64,000 nucleotides of DNA from Streptomyces sp. HSG2 (GCF_016598575.1 NZ_CP066801.1:2294001-2358000), one strand, 5' to 3'. Shown: positions 26,079-36,522, counted from the first letter of the stretch. Notes: generated from the letters alone by a model not told the origin. Made by a program: numbers and translations.

Positions 26079-27278
26079 CTACATGGCGCAGCTGTCGGTG
26101 TCCACTGCCCGGCTCGCGGAGCGGCCCCGGACGATGTCCTCCTCGATCTCGTCCACGGTGAGCGCGTAGCCGGTCGCCGCGTCGTCGAGGGACTTCGCGA
26201 AGATCACGCCGTACACCCGGCCGTCCGGTGTGAGGAGCGGTCCTCCGGAGTTTCCCTGACGGACCGTGGCATGGAGGGAGTAGACGTCCCGACGCACCGT
26301 GTCACGGTGGTAGATGTCCGGACCGCTGGCCGCGATCCGCCCTCGCACCCTCGCGGCCCGCACGTCGTAGCCGCCGTTCTCCGGGAACCCGGCCACGATG
26401 GCGTCGTCCCCGCTCCCGGCGTCATCGGTCGCGAATCGCAGTACGGGCGCGCGCAGATCCGGCACGTCGAGCACGGCGATGTCCCGCCGCCAGTCGTACA
26501 GCACCACCGTGGCGTCGTGGCGCGGCCCCTCGCCCCCGATCTGCACGGTCGGTTCGTCGACTCCGCCCACCACGTGCGCGTTGGTCATCACCCGGCGCTC
26601 GGCGAAGACGAAGCCAGTGCCCTCCAGGACCTTGCCGCAGCCGGTGGCGGTGCCCATCACCTTGACGATGGAGCGCTGGGCGTCGTTCGCGACGAGGCTG
26701 TCGGCGAGCGCCGGGTCGGGGGGCTCGACCTCCGTGATCGGCTCGCTGGCGAAGGGGCCGAAGACCTGGGGAAGGCCGTTGCGGGCCAAGGCCGATGTGA
26801 AGTCGTCGAACCAGGTGTCGGCTTGGGTGGGCAACACCTCCTGGACGCCGAGCAGGACTCGGGAACTGCGGACTTCCTTGGCCACCGTCGGCATCGTCGT
26901 CCGCGCCACGGCCGACCCGAGGAGCCAGGCCACGAGCAGCAGCGCCACCACGTTGACGAGCGCGCCCCCCGTCGCGTCCAAGGCGCGCGCCGGGGACCAG
27001 GTGATGTGACGCCGCAGGACACCGCCCAGATGGGTGGTGAACGCCTGGCCCACCGACGCGCAGACGATGACCACGACCACCGCGACGACCGCGGCGGCCG
27101 TGCTCACCTCCGCGTTCTCCGTCAGGGAATCCCAGACGACGGGCAGGGCGTAGACGGCGACGAGGCCGCCCCCGAGGAAGCCGGTCACCGACAGGACACC
27201 GACGACGAACCCCTGGCGGTAGCCCACGATCGCGAACCAGACGGCGGCGACCAGCAACAGGACGTCCAGCACGTTCAC
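26079..27278 (-). CDS. MarP-family membrane serine protease (CvpA-trypsin fusion)
   Basis: 399 aa from GTG 27278 (VNVLDVLLLVAAV); a GTG nine bases upstream is an equal candidate. Four N-terminal transmembrane helices (CvpA-like, to about 140) anchor a periplasmic trypsin-like domain. His in TNAHVVGG, Asp in RRDIAVLDV and Ser in RQGNSGGPLL complete the triad. TGCGKVLEGTGF and the C-terminal Cys match the disulfide-bearing MarP layout of acid-resistance proteases in mycobacteria. Probably a cell-envelope stress protease. Followed by Nudix and nth genes on the same strand. Confidence 0.9.
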   Translation of the reverse strand: MNVLDVLLLVAAVWFAIVGYRQGFVVGVLSVTGFLGGGLVAVYALPVVWDSLTENAEVSTAAAVVAVVVVIVCASVGQAFTTHLGGVLRRHITWSPARALDATGGALVNVVALLLVAWLLGSAVARTTMPTVAKEVRSSRVLLGVQEVLPTQADTWFDDFTSALARNGLPQVFGPFASEPITEVEPPDPALADSLVANDAQRSIVKVMGTATGCGKVLEGTGFVFAERRVMTNAHVVGGVDEPTVQIGGEGPRHDATVVLYDWRRDIAVLDVPDLRAPVLRFATDDAGSGDDAIVAGFPENGGYDVRAARVRGRIAASGPDIYHRDTVRRDVYSLHATVRQGNSGGPLLTPDGRVYGVIFAKSLDDAATGYALTVDEIEEDIVRGRSASRAVDTDSCAM

Positions 27279-27374
27279 CGCATCCACAGCCCCGCCTCGT
27301 CGATCCGCTCGCTCCGCCCGGCCGCCCGCGGCCCGGGAGCCGGCCCCGACGGGCACGGCACGCCGCCTACCTTG

Positions 27375-28151
27375 TCACGAGCGCCAGTCCAGAGGGACCC
27401 TTCTGCCGCGGTCCCAGGGTCGCTCCCAGCCCGCGAAGTGCAGCAGTCGGTCGATGATCCCGGCGGTGAACCCCCATACCAGGGTGGACTCGACCAGGAA
27501 GGCCGGACCCCGGTGGCCGCTGGGGTGCACCGTGGTCGCCCGGTTGGCCGGATCCGTCAGATCGGCGACGGGGACCGTGAAGACGCGGGCGGTCTCGTTG
27601 GGATCGACCACGCGGACCGGGCTGGGCTCGCGCCACCAGCCCAGCACCGGGGTCACCACGAAGTCGCTGACCGGGATGTAGAGCCTGGGCAGCGCGCCGA
27701 AGAGCTGCACCCCGGCCGGGTCGAGTCCGGTCTCCTCCCACGCCTCGCGCAGCGCGGCGCGCAGGGGACCGTCACCTCGCGGATCGCCGTCCTGCGGGTC
27801 CAGGGCTCCTCCGGGGAACGAGGGCTGTCCGGCGTGGGAGCGCAGGGACCCGGCACGCTCCATGAGCAGCAGTTCGGGACGGGGCGCGGGCCGCGGGTCG
27901 GCCTCGGGCCCGGCGCCGACCGTGGTACTCCGCGCGCCCTCCCGACCCGCCTCGCCTCGCGCGGCGGAGACGTCCGCCGCGCCGAAGAGGACGAGGACCG
28001 CCGAAGGACGGCCCAGGCCGTCGGCGGGCGGCAGGAAGCGGCTCAACTGGTCGGGTCGCACCGTCTCCGCCGCCCGTGCCACCGGCTCGAGCCAACCGGG
28101 CAGGCCCACCTTGTCCAGCGCGACCCCGTCGACATCGCCCGCGCGCGTCAT
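27375..28151 (-). CDS. Nudix hydrolase, CoA-pyrophosphatase-like
   Basis: 258 aa from ATG 28151, preceded by GAGAGGGGGCG. The Nudix box is visible as GGALDPQDGDP followed by LRAALREAWEETGLDP (REXXEE core), with LLMERAGSLRSHAGQPSFPGG just ahead, the CoA/acyl-CoA diphosphatase signature. It hydrolyses CoA derivatives to phosphopantetheine and 3',5'-ADP in family members. Lies between nth and the protease gene on the same strand, with spacings of 52 and 96 bp, so probably co-transcribed. Confidence 0.85.
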   Translation of the reverse strand: MTRAGDVDGVALDKVGLPGWLEPVARAAETVRPDQLSRFLPPADGLGRPSAVLVLFGAADVSAARGEAGREGARSTTVGAGPEADPRPAPRPELLLMERAGSLRSHAGQPSFPGGALDPQDGDPRGDGPLRAALREAWEETGLDPAGVQLFGALPRLYIPVSDFVVTPVLGWWREPSPVRVVDPNETARVFTVPVADLTDPANRATTVHPSGHRGPAFLVESTLVWGFTAGIIDRLLHFAGWERPWDRGRRVPLDWRS

Positions 28152-28203
28152 CGCCGCCCCCTCTCCGCCGTGCCCGAGGCCCGCCCCCCGCACGTCGTCT
28201 CCG

Positions 28204-29472
28204 TCATGCCGATCCGAGCGGAGGCGCGGGCCGGCCTCCGGCGTCCAGGTAGGACCGCGGCGGCCTCAGTCGCTGGCCTGGGAGACCGCCCTTTTCGTAC
28301 TTCAACAGCCTCTCGGCCTTCTCCGGGTCCGTCTCGCCCTCTCCGTAGGAAGGGCAGAGCCGCGCGATGGGACACGCGCCGCAGGCGGGCTTGCGCGCGT
28401 GGCAGATCCGACGGCCGTGCCAGATCACGTGGTGCGAGAGGTCCGTCCAGTCGGATCGGGGGAACAGGTCGCCGACAGCCGCCTCGATCCTGTCCGGATC
28501 GGTCTCGTCCGTCCACTTCCAGCGGCGGACGAGCCGCTGGAAGTGGGTGTCCACGGTGATTCCGGGACGCCCGAAGGCGTTGCCCAGGACGACGAAGGCG
28601 GTCTTGCGGCCGACGCCGGGCAGCCTGACCAGGTCCTCCAGACGACCGGGCACCTCTCCCCCGAACTCCTCCGCCAGAACCCGGGAGAGCCCGATGACCG
28701 ACCGGGTCTTGGCTCGGAAGAAACCACAGGGACGCAGGATCTCCTCGACCCTCTCCGGGTCGGCCGCCGCGAGGTCCTCGGGGGTCGGATAGGCGGCGAA
28801 GAGCGCCGGGGTGGTCTGGTTGACGCGCAGGTCGGTGGTCTGCGCGGACAGCACCGTGGCGACCAGCAGCTGGAAGGGCGAGTCGAAGTCGAGCTCCGGG
28901 TGCGCGTACGGGTAGACCTCGGCGAGTTCCCGGCCGATCCGCCGGGCACGCCGGACCAGGGCGATGCGGGACTCCGGGCGCGCGGCCCCCGCCGGTGCCT
29001 CGCGGGCGGCCCGGGCGCGCGGCTCGGCACCGGAACCACGCGGGGCCGAGGACGACGCCTTCCGGGCCGACCTCCCCCGCGCACCGGGCGCGGCCGGACC
29101 GGCTGATCCGACGGCCTTCGAGACCCTCCCCGCCTTCGCGGCGCCGCCGCTCTCGACGCCGCCGCCCGCGTCCTCGCCGTCCGCCGAAGATCCCTCGGCC
29201 CGCTGCGCCTTCGCGGAGGCGGTGCCCCGCCCGGGGCCTCCCTCCGTGCGCGACCTCTCTCGCCCGCGAACCGCGGGGCGACCGTCGGCCACGGCAGGGC
29301 GTCCGGCACCGCCCGCCGTCCGGCGTGTCACCTTTTCGGCCGTGCCGCGCCCCTCGTTCCGTTCCGGGCGCTTCCTCCCGCCGCCGGGACCCTGTTCGCC
29401 CACGGCGGAATCACGGTGCTCACTCACCCGTCCAGCCCTCTCGGCCCGTGCTCTCACCGGCTTTTCCGACAC
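28204..29472 (-). CDS. nth: Endonuclease III
   Basis: 422 aa from the first in-frame ATG 29472. The enzyme proper occupies about residues 170-400: [13 protein letters not shown], helix-hairpin-helix LPGVGRKTA with the catalytic Lys, [13 protein letters not shown] with the catalytic Asp, and the [4Fe-4S] loop [17 protein letters not shown]. It removes oxidised pyrimidines and nicks the abasic site. The first 165 residues are low-complexity Ala/Gly/Arg-rich and not part of the fold; translation may actually begin further in, but no better start is evident. Divergent from crp. Confidence 0.93.
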   Translation of the reverse strand: MSEKPVRARAERAGRVSEHRDSAVGEQGPGGGRKRPERNEGRGTAEKVTRRTAGGAGRPAVADGRPAVRGRERSRTEGGPGRGTASAKAQRAEGSSADGEDAGGGVESGGAAKAGRVSKAVGSAGPAAPGARGRSARKASSSAPRGSGAEPRARAAREAPAGAARPESRIALVRRARRIGRELAEVYPYAHPELDFDSPFQLLVATVLSAQTTDLRVNQTTPALFAAYPTPEDLAAADPERVEEILRPCGFFRAKTRSVIGLSRVLAEEFGGEVPGRLEDLVRLPGVGRKTAFVVLGNAFGRPGITVDTHFQRLVRRWKWTDETDPDRIEAAVGDLFPRSDWTDLSHHVIWHGRRICHARKPACGACPIARLCPSYGEGETDPEKAERLLKYEKGGLPGQRLRPPRSYLDAGGRPAPPLGSA

Positions 29473-29574
29473 TCGACCAGCCTACGGCTCGCCCGCCGAC
29501 TCCGCCCCGGACCGGGACGATCCGCGCCCGATCGGCCCCCTGCCTCGTACCCATGGGCGAGCGTGCGGCATCCT

Positions 29575-29588
29575 TGTGACAGATCACA
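29575..29588. promoter_or_regulatory. CRP-like palindrome upstream of crp
   Basis: TGTGACAGATCACA, 90 bp before the crp start. Both half sites match CRP (TGTGA/TCACA), but the spacer is 4 bp where the E. coli site has 6. It may be an autoregulatory site; read another way, GTG-N6-CACAC also resembles the site reported for Streptomyces Crp. Confidence 0.45.
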
Positions 29589-29677
29589 CTGTTTGGACCG
29601 TCCGGCAGAATGGGCAGCACGGTGCCCTGGTAGACGGGGGAACAAGATCCCCCGAGCAGGTCGACAAGGAGAGACTC

Positions 29678-30352
29678 GTGGACGACGTTCTGCGGCGCAA
29701 CCCGCTCTTCGCGGCGCTCGACGACGAGCAGGCCGCGGAGCTCCGCGCCTCCATGGGCGAGGTCACGCTCGCCCGCGGCGACTCGCTGTTTCACGAGGGG
29801 GACCCGGGCGACCGCCTCTACGTGGTTACCGAGGGCAAGGTCAAACTGCACCGCACCTCCCCCGATGGCCGCGAGAACATGCTGGCCGTGGTCGGCCCCG
29901 GGGAACTGATCGGGGAGCTGTCGCTGTTCGACCCGGGCCCGCGTACCGCCACGGCCACCGCCCTGACCGAGGTCAAGCTGCTCGGGCTCGGGCACGGCGA
30001 CCTCCAGCCGTGGCTCAACGCCCGACCCGAGGTGGCGACCGCACTCCTGCGCGCGGTCGCGCGGCGCCTGCGCAAGACCAACGACGCCATGTCCGACCTG
30101 GTCTTCTCGGATGTCCCGGGCCGTGTGGCCCGCGCGCTGCTGGACCTGTCCAGGCGGTTCGGCGTGCAATCCGAGGAAGGCATCCACGTGGTGCACGACC
30201 TCACCCAGGAGGAACTGGCGCAGCTCGTCGGGGCCTCCCGCGAGACGGTCAACAAGGCCTTGGCCGACTTCGCCCAGCGGGGCTGGCTCCGGCTGGAGGC
30301 GCGGGCCGTCATCCTGATGGACGTGGAACGACTGGCGAAGCGCTCACGCTGA
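29678..30352 (+). CDS. crp: Crp/Fnr-family regulator
   Basis: 224 aa from GTG 29678 with AAGGAG ahead. Residues 1-115 form the cyclic-nucleotide-binding barrel (GDRLYVVTEGKVKLHR, GELIGELSLFDPGPRTATATAL, whose GELSL-R-TA block is the phosphate-binding cassette). The C-terminal winged helix contains LTQEELAQLVGASRETVNKALADF. In Streptomyces Crp controls germination and antibiotic production. A CRP-like palindrome lies in its promoter region. Monocistronic by appearance. Confidence 0.95.
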   Translation: MDDVLRRNPLFAALDDEQAAELRASMGEVTLARGDSLFHEGDPGDRLYVVTEGKVKLHRTSPDGRENMLAVVGPGELIGELSLFDPGPRTATATALTEVKLLGLGHGDLQPWLNARPEVATALLRAVARRLRKTNDAMSDLVFSDVPGRVARALLDLSRRFGVQSEEGIHVVHDLTQEELAQLVGASRETVNKALADFAQRGWLRLEARAVILMDVERLAKRSR

Positions 30353-30600
30353 CCTCGCGCCGGCCCTGGCCCCCACCCGACTCGCCCGCACCCGCTACTC
30401 GCCGGCCGCACGTCTCGTCCCCGGTCGAGGCCGGGCCACACACCGGCTCCGCCGAAGGCTCGACCCGACGCGCCTCGCCGCCGAGCGGTCCGGCAGCCGA
30501 CGTGTCCGTCGGGGCTCGCTTCTCCCGCCCTGTCCGGCGCGGCGACCCACGAGCGAGCGTGTGCGCCGGTCACGAGAGCCGTCGCGGTGCAGGTACTGGT

Positions 30601-31431
30601 CTAGACCAGTCCGTGCTCTCTGAGGTACTCCAGCTGGGCCCGGACCGACAACTCCGCCGCGGGCCACAGGGAACGGTCGACGTCGGCGTAGACCCGTGCG
30701 ACGACCTCTCCGGGGTCGTGAAGGCCCTCTTCCACGGCCGTCTCCACCTGTGCCAGCCGACCGGCCCGGTGGGCCAGGTAGTACTCCAGGGCACCCCGAG
30801 CGTCCTCCAGCACGGGGCCGTGTCCCGGAAGCACCGTCTCCACGCCGTCGTCGACGGTGAGCGACCGCAGCCGCCGCAGGGAGTCGAGATAGTCGCCGAG
30901 CCGGCCGTCCGGGTGCGCGACCACGGTCGTCCCCCGTCCCAGCACCGTGTCACCGGTCAGCACGGCGCGGTCGGCGGGGATGTGGAAGGAGAGGGAGTCG
31001 GCGGTGTGACCCGGCGTGGGCACGACTCGCAGCTCCAGTCCGCCGACCCGGATCCCCTCGCCCGCGACGAGACCCTCCTCGCCGAGCCGGAGCGCCGGGT
31101 CCAGCGCCCGGACGGGGCTGCGGGTCATCTCGGCGAAGCGTGCGGCGCCCTCCGCGTGATCCGGATGGCCGTGCGTCAACAGGGTGAGGACGACGCGTTT
31201 GCCCGCCCGCTCCGCCTCGCCGACCACGGCGCTCAGGTGGCCCTCGTCCAGCGGCCCCGGGTCCACCACCGCGGCACGGTCGGACCCGGGTTCGGAGAGG
31301 ATCCAGGTGTTGGTGCCGTCCAGGGTCATCGGCGACGCGTTGGGGGCGAGCACGTTCACCGCGCGGTCGGTGGCCGGTCCGGACCGCGCCGCGCCCCTCG
31401 GCCTGCCCGGCGGGTCGGTCGCGTCCGTCAT
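30601..31431 (-). CDS. MBL-fold metallo-hydrolase
   Basis: 276 aa from ATG 31431, which overlaps the upstream Nudix stop (ATGA). The metal motif is LLTHGHPDHAEG, with further ligands in PGHTADSL, TGDTVLG and LPGHGPVLED. It resembles glyoxalase II/LACTB2-type hydrolases. Pairing with a Nudix gene is usual in Streptomyces here. Substrate not evident; a thioester or nucleic acid end is possible. Confidence 0.88.
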   Translation of the reverse strand: MTDATDPPGRPRGAARSGPATDRAVNVLAPNASPMTLDGTNTWILSEPGSDRAAVVDPGPLDEGHLSAVVGEAERAGKRVVLTLLTHGHPDHAEGAARFAEMTRSPVRALDPALRLGEEGLVAGEGIRVGGLELRVVPTPGHTADSLSFHIPADRAVLTGDTVLGRGTTVVAHPDGRLGDYLDSLRRLRSLTVDDGVETVLPGHGPVLEDARGALEYYLAHRAGRLAQVETAVEEGLHDPGEVVARVYADVDRSLWPAAELSVRAQLEYLREHGLV

Positions 31432-32324
31432 GTCGTGCCTTCCGGGCCCGGGCCGCTTGGATCCCCCGCCGGTGAGGCCGGACGCCGGTCGAACTCCTCG
31501 TGGCCCGGCCAGGTCAGGACGACCTCGTCGGCGACGAGGCCGGCCCGGGCCTGCACCGGCGCCAGGTCCCGACCCGCAGCGGCGGACAGGGCACCGGCCG
31601 CCGTGTCGTGTGCGGCGAGCGAGCGCAGGGTGGCGATGGTGGGGGGCATCATCAGAAGATCGCCCCGGTCGTAGCCGGCCGCCGCCTCGGTCGGACTCGT
31701 CCACACCGTCCGGTCGGCCTCGGAGGAGGTGTCGCGGGTGCGTTGGCCGGGGGGCAGGACGGCCACGAAGAACCACGTGTCGTAGCGTCGGGCCTCGAAC
31801 TCGGGGGTGATCCAGCGGGCCCACGGTCCGAGGAGGTCGGAGCGGAGCAGCAGTCCGCGACGGTCCAGGAACTCCGCGAAGGACAGCTCGCGCGCGACGA
31901 GGGCGACCCGGTCCGCCTCCCAGTCGTCGCCGGTCGTGTCACCGACCACGGCGTCCGGTGCGGGACCCGCGAGCAGGACGCCCGCCTCCTCGTAGGTCTC
32001 CCGCACGGCGGCGCAGACGATCGCCTGCGCGCCCGCCTCGTCGACGCCCAGTCGATCGGCCCACCACCGGCGGGGTGGACCGGCCCAGCCGATGGCCCGG
32101 TCGTCGTCACGCGGGTCCACACCTCCGCCGGGATAGGCGTAGGCGCCCCCGGCGAAGGCCATGGAGGCGCGGCGCCGCAGCAGGTGGACCAGGGGCCCGC
32201 CCGCACCGTCCCGAAGCAACATGACCGTGGCGGCGCGCCGGGGCTCCACCGGGCGGATGTCGCCCGCGGCGAGCGCGCGGACGCGTTCGGGCCACTCGGT
32301 CGCGTACCACTGCCCATTCGCCAT
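31428..32324 (-). CDS. Nudix hydrolase
   Basis: 298 aa from ATG 32324. The box runs from YPGGGVDPRDDD across an insert to AIVCAAVRETYEEAGVLLAG, giving the REXXEEXG core with a longer spacer than the consensus. A family found beside MBL hydrolases in actinomycetes, related to NUDT19-type CoA hydrolases. Cytoplasmic. Translation of the downstream hydrolase is coupled to it. Confidence 0.85.
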   Translation of the reverse strand: MANGQWYATEWPERVRALAAGDIRPVEPRRAATVMLLRDGAGGPLVHLLRRRASMAFAGGAYAYPGGGVDPRDDDRAIGWAGPPRRWWADRLGVDEAGAQAIVCAAVRETYEEAGVLLAGPAPDAVVGDTTGDDWEADRVALVARELSFAEFLDRRGLLLRSDLLGPWARWITPEFEARRYDTWFFVAVLPPGQRTRDTSSEADRTVWTSPTEAAAGYDRGDLLMMPPTIATLRSLAAHDTAAGALSAAAGRDLAPVQARAGLVADEVVLTWPGHEEFDRRPASPAGDPSGPGPEGTT

Positions 32325-32437
32325 GGGCGGAGGCTATCCGGTCGAAGCCCGGGGATCGAGTGGTCGTGGTGTCCCCTCGACGGAGAGGACACCACGACGG
32401 CCTCGACCGGCCGCCCCTGGCGGCGGGCCGAGGACGC

Positions 32438-32905
32438 TCAGTTCCCCGCCAGCTCCACCTGGATCTCGACTTCCACCGGCGCGTCCAGTGGCAGCACCGC
32501 CACGCCGACCGCGCTCCGGGCGTGGACGCCCTTGTCCCCCAGCACCTCGCCGAGGAACTCGCTGGCTCCGTCGACCACGCCGGGCTGCCCGGTGAAATCG
32601 GCGGCGGACGCCACGAAACCGACGACCTTGACCACCCGTGCGATCCGGTCGAGGTCGCCGGCGACGGATTTGACGGCCGCCAGGGCGTTCAAGGCGCAAG
32701 TCCGGGCCAGCGCCTTGGCCTCCTCGGCCGTGACCTCACCGCCGACCTTCCCGGTGACCTCCAGCTTCCCCCGCACCATCGGCAACTGCCCCGAGGTGTG
32801 GACGTACGAGCCGGAGCGCACGGCGGGCTGGTAGACGGCGAGCGGCGGGACGACCTCGGGCAGGGTCACACCGAGCTCGGCCAGCCTGGCCTCGACCGCG
32901 CTCAC
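32438..32905 (-). CDS. RidA-family protein
   Basis: 155 aa from GTG 32905, which overlaps the DUF4177 stop (GTGA). [21 protein letters not shown] and [19 protein letters not shown] are typical of the YjgF/RidA trimer family, which hydrolyses reactive enamine/imine intermediates from PLP enzymes. The conserved Arg for substrate carboxylate is not obvious near the C-terminus ([20 protein letters not shown]), so it may belong to a subfamily lacking deaminase activity. Confidence 0.85.
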   Translation of the reverse strand: MSAVEARLAELGVTLPEVVPPLAVYQPAVRSGSYVHTSGQLPMVRGKLEVTGKVGGEVTAEEAKALARTCALNALAAVKSVAGDLDRIARVVKVVGFVASAADFTGQPGVVDGASEFLGEVLGDKGVHARSAVGVAVLPLDAPVEVEIQVELAGN

Positions 32906-33075
32906 GCCTGCCGCTCGCGCTTCAGGTAGGCCACCAACTGCTCCGGGTTCGGCCCGGGCACGACCTGGACGAGCTCCCAGCCGTCCTGACCCCAGTTGTC
33001 CAGGATTTGCTTGGTCGCGTGGACGAGGAGAGGCACGGTGGCGTACTCCCATGTGCGGTGGCTCGGTGTGGCCAT
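32902..33075 (-). CDS. DUF4177-like small protein
   Basis: 57 aa from ATG 33075. The sequence [19 protein letters not shown] and [16 protein letters not shown] is a compact alpha/beta fold with the conserved GWELV block of this family of unknown function. Coupled to the RidA gene and divergent from the ArsA-like ATPase pair. Confidence 0.8.
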   Translation of the reverse strand: MATPSHRTWEYATVPLLVHATKQILDNWGQDGWELVQVVPGPNPEQLVAYLKRERQA

Positions 33076-33307
33076 GATCAGTCCCGAGGTAGTGACCGGT
33101 ACGACTTGCACCCAGCAGCATACGGACGACGGCCAGCGGCCGACGCGGCGGAGCCGAAGCGGCAGCGCGGCCTCGCCGTTCCTCCCGGCGTACGCGGCGC
33201 GCGCGCCGGGAGGAACGGGCCGGACGGCCGCCTCCGGGGGCAGCCGTCCGGCCCCATCGTCCACAGCCTCCCGGGTGGGACGGGGCGGGACTGGATACGC
33301 TCGGGGT

Positions 33308-34285
33308 GTGAGCAGGCTCCAGGTCGTCAGCGGCAAGGGCGGAACCGGCAAGACCACGGTTGCCGCCGCACTGGCGCTGGCCCTGGCCACGGCGGGCAAG
33401 CGGACGCTCCTCGTCGAGGTCGAGGGTCGGCAGGGCATCGCCCAGCTCTTCGAGACGGAGGCGCTGCCCTACGAGGAGCGCAAGATCGCCGTGGCTCCGG
33501 GAGGCGGGGAGGTGTACGCCCTGGCCATCGACGCCGAGCGCGCCCTGCTGGACTACCTCCAGATGTTCTACAAGCTGGGCGGCGCGGGGCGGGCCCTGCG
33601 CAAGCTCGGCGCCATCGACTTCGCCACCACCATCGCGCCCGGGGTTCGGGACGTGCTCCTGACCGGGAAGGCCTGCGAGGCGGTCCGCAGGAAGCGGGCG
33701 GACGGGAGCCCGGTCTACGACCATGTCGTGATGGACGCCCCGCCCACGGGACGCATCGCCCGCTTCCTCAACGTCAACGACGAGGTCGCCGGGCTCGCCA
33801 GGGTGGGCCCGATACACCATCAGGCGCGATCGGTGATGAAGGTGCTGAAGTCTTCCGACACCGCCGTGCACCTGGTGACGCTGCTGGAGGAGATGCCGGT
33901 CCAGGAGACGGTGGACGGCGTCGGCGAGCTCCGCTCGGCGGGACTGCCCGTCGGGCGCGTCGTGGTGAACATGGCCCGATCCGAGATCCTCGACCTCGAG
34001 GATTCGACCGCCGCGCGAGCCCTGTCCCGTCCGGTCCTCGCCCGCGCGCTCTCGGACGCGGGGCTCGGCGGGGCGCGCCGGGGAGGGCGCGCGGAGCGAC
34101 TGGTGGACCCACTGCTGGCGCAGGTCGCGGAGCACGCCGAACGGCACGCGTTGGAGCGGGAACAACGGATCTCCCTCCAGGGGCTGGGCCTACCGACCCA
34201 CGAGTTGCCCCTGCTCGCCGAGGGCGTGGACCTCGCGGGCCTGTACGAGCTGGCCACCGAGCTGCGGAAGCAGGGGATCGCGTGA
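33308..34285 (+). CDS. ArsA/GET3-like ATPase, first of a pair
   Basis: 325 aa from GTG 33308 ([17 protein letters not shown]). The deviant Walker A is [23 protein letters not shown] corresponds to the switch I region and [15 protein letters not shown] to switch II with the DTAPTGH-like motif. It lacks the second ATPase half and the arsenite Cys ligands, so arsenic transport is unlikely. Pairs of such ATPases upstream of wblA are constant in Streptomyces; their role is not known to me. The stop overlaps the next start (GTGA), implying a heteromeric complex. Confidence 0.85.
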   Translation: MSRLQVVSGKGGTGKTTVAAALALALATAGKRTLLVEVEGRQGIAQLFETEALPYEERKIAVAPGGGEVYALAIDAERALLDYLQMFYKLGGAGRALRKLGAIDFATTIAPGVRDVLLTGKACEAVRRKRADGSPVYDHVVMDAPPTGRIARFLNVNDEVAGLARVGPIHHQARSVMKVLKSSDTAVHLVTLLEEMPVQETVDGVGELRSAGLPVGRVVVNMARSEILDLEDSTAARALSRPVLARALSDAGLGGARRGGRAERLVDPLLAQVAEHAERHALEREQRISLQGLGLPTHELPLLAEGVDLAGLYELATELRKQGIA

Positions 34286-35718
34286 GCGGGGAAGCCGCGG
34301 AGCGGGAGCGGGCGGACGAGGCGGGCCCGGGGGAAGACGCCCTTCCCCCGGTCGTGGCGCCCGGTCTGGAGGTGGACCCCCTCCTGGACGACCCGGGGAC
34401 GCGTATCGTCGTGTGCTGCGGCGCCGGCGGGGTCGGCAAGACGACGACCGCGGCGGCGTTGGGGCTGCGCGCGGCCGAGCGGGGCCGCAAGGTCGTCGTG
34501 CTGACCATCGACCCGGCGCGGCGCCTCGCCCAGTCGATGGGCATCGACGCGCTGGACAACACCCCCCGCCGGGTTAAGGGCGTCGACGAGGCCTCGGGCG
34601 GCGAACTGCACGCCATGATGCTCGACATGAAGCGCACCTTCGACGAGATCGTCGAGGCGCACGCCGATCCCGAGCGGGCGGCGGCGATCCTGGGGAACCC
34701 CTTCTACCAGTCCCTCTCCGCGGGCTTCGCCGGCACGCAGGAGTACATGGCCATGGAGAAGCTGGGCCAGTTGCGCGCCGAGGACGAGTGGGATTTGATC
34801 GTCGTCGACACCCCTCCCTCCCGCTCGGCCCTCGACTTCCTCGACGCACCCAAACGCCTGGGGTCCTTCCTCGACGGCAGGCTCATCCGGGTCCTCCTCG
34901 CCCCCGCCAAGGTGGGCGGGCGCGCCGGGGTGAAGTTCCTCAACGTCGGCATGTCGATGATGACGGGGGTCCTCGGCAAGGTCCTCGGCGGCCAGTTCCT
35001 GAAGGACGTGCAGACCTTCGTCGCCGCGATGGACTCGATGTTCGGAGGGTTCCGGACCCGCGCCGACGCGACGTACCGGCTGCTCCAAGCGCCGGGCACC
35101 GCTTTCCTGGTGGTCGCCGCCCCGGAGCGGGACGCCCTGCGGGAGGCCGCCTACTTCGTCGAGCGACTGGCGGCCGAGAACATGCCCCTGGCCGGGCTGG
35201 TACTGAACCGCGTCCACGGCAGCGGCGCGGCCTGGCTGTCCGCCGAGCGGGCGCTGGCCGCCGCCGAGAATCTCGAGGAATCAGGCATGGCGGAGGCGGA
35301 TGGCGGGCAGGGTCGGGATCGCCACTCCCGGGCCCCGCAGGACGGTTCGGCACCCGCCCGGCCGGAGGGCTCACTCCCCCCGCGCACCCCGGCCGCCACC
35401 CACGACGGCTGCGAGGCGACGGACGGTGCCCACGGTGAGTCGGTCACGGAGGGGTCCGAGGGCCGGCGCGGGCCCGTCGACGCGTCGAGGGGCCCGTCCC
35501 ACCTGCTCGCCGCCGGGCTGCTGCGCATACACGCCGACCGGATGCACCTGCTCGCGCGCGAGCGGCGCACCCGAGACCGGTTCACGGCTCTCCACCCCGA
35601 GGTGGCGGTGGCCGAAGTGGCCGCCCTCCCGGGCGACGTACACGACCTCGCCGGGCTGCGGGACATCGGCGACCGCCTCGGGGCGGGGCATGCCGAGCTG
35701 CCCCAGGCGCGCGAGTAG
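34282..35718 (+). CDS. ArsA/GET3-like ATPase, second of a pair
   Basis: 478 aa from GTG 34282. Walker [11 protein letters not shown] lies at residue 50, then [11 protein letters not shown] (switch I) and [21 protein letters not shown] (switch II). An insert of about 100 low-complexity residues (320-420, rich in Asp/Gly/Pro) precedes a conserved C-terminal helix. Coupled to the first ATPase by a 4-nt overlap and ending only 6 bp from the convergent wblA stop, so the two transcripts must overlap at their 3' ends. Confidence 0.85.
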   Translation: MSGEAAERERADEAGPGEDALPPVVAPGLEVDPLLDDPGTRIVVCCGAGGVGKTTTAAALGLRAAERGRKVVVLTIDPARRLAQSMGIDALDNTPRRVKGVDEASGGELHAMMLDMKRTFDEIVEAHADPERAAAILGNPFYQSLSAGFAGTQEYMAMEKLGQLRAEDEWDLIVVDTPPSRSALDFLDAPKRLGSFLDGRLIRVLLAPAKVGGRAGVKFLNVGMSMMTGVLGKVLGGQFLKDVQTFVAAMDSMFGGFRTRADATYRLLQAPGTAFLVVAAPERDALREAAYFVERLAAENMPLAGLVLNRVHGSGAAWLSAERALAAAENLEESGMAEADGGQGRDRHSRAPQDGSAPARPEGSLPPRTPAATHDGCEATDGAHGESVTEGSEGRRGPVDASRGPSHLLAAGLLRIHADRMHLLARERRTRDRFTALHPEVAVAEVAALPGDVHDLAGLRDIGDRLGAGHAELPQARE

Positions 35719-35723
35719 GACGC

Positions 35724-36062
35724 TCAGCCGACGGCCGCGTAGCCCTCGAACACCTCGTCCTCCTCCAACGGCCCCACCCCGGTGCCGCGCTCGTACTCCG
35801 TCCGCGCCGTCTCCAACAGCCGGCGCCAGGACGTCACCGTCGGCCGCCTGCGCAGCAGCGCGCGGCGCTCGCGTTCCGTCATGCCTCCCCACACGCCGAA
35901 CTCGACGCGGTTGTCCAGCGCGTCGGCCAGGCACTCGGTCCGCACCGGGCACCCGGTGCACACCGCCTTGGCCCTGTTCTGCGCTGCTCCCTGAACGAAC
36001 AGTTCATCCGGATCGGTAGTGCGACAGGCGGCCTGCGCACTCCAGTCGGTCACCCAGCCCAT
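35724..36062 (-). CDS. wblA: WhiB-like regulator WblA
   Basis: 112 aa from ATG 36062 (MGWVTDWSAQAACRTT). The four iron-sulfur Cys are in AACRTT, AVCTGCPVRTEC, followed by the WblA/WhiB turn GVWGGMTERERR and a basic C-terminus. This length and sequence match WblA, a global switch in Streptomyces that favours sporulation and represses antibiotic production. A longer frame from 36125 exists but is not family-like. The 460-bp upstream region is unusually long and probably regulatory. Confidence 0.96.
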   Translation of the reverse strand: MGWVTDWSAQAACRTTDPDELFVQGAAQNRAKAVCTGCPVRTECLADALDNRVEFGVWGGMTERERRALLRRRPTVTSWRRLLETARTEYERGTGVGPLEEDEVFEGYAAVG

Positions 36063-36522
36063 ACCGGCGCCGTCCTCTCCCGAATCGAGGCTCCCCCACG
36101 GCGGCAGCGGCATATTCACCGCCACCAGCTGAGGACGTTACGGAAGGCGGACACGCCGCAACACCCCCGCTGGGCCCAATCTCGAATGGCCCGAACGGAC
36201 TATGGGTAAGCGGCAGATCACCCGCAGGAGTGAGCTGGCGACATTCACGACGACCCTGACATTCGGATCGTCTCTCCCGTCTCACCGGGGACACGGCGCG
36301 ACACACAGGACTTATCCGACGCGCGTTCGAGGGGACGGCGACACGCGCCCGCGCACACTCACGCACTCCGAACGCACGGCGCGCGAAAAAAACTTGAGCA
36401 GATCCGGAACGATTCGAGCCTGGGGAACGTATTGATACGTGACCTCACCGCTGTGACAGTCGAGCACAGCTTAGGCCAAGGCATACCCGCATGTCCGGCG
36501 AACGAGAACGTAGGCTGCCCTC
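36063..36522. promoter_or_regulatory. Long divergent promoter region wblA-PBP
   Basis: 460 bp without a gene between two divergent starts. It contains an inverted repeat GCTGTG (36450-36455) and CACAGC (36465-36470) close to the PBP side, with some likeness to a CRP half-site pair. Several short AT-richer patches (36370-36440) could be promoters. Confidence 0.5.
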
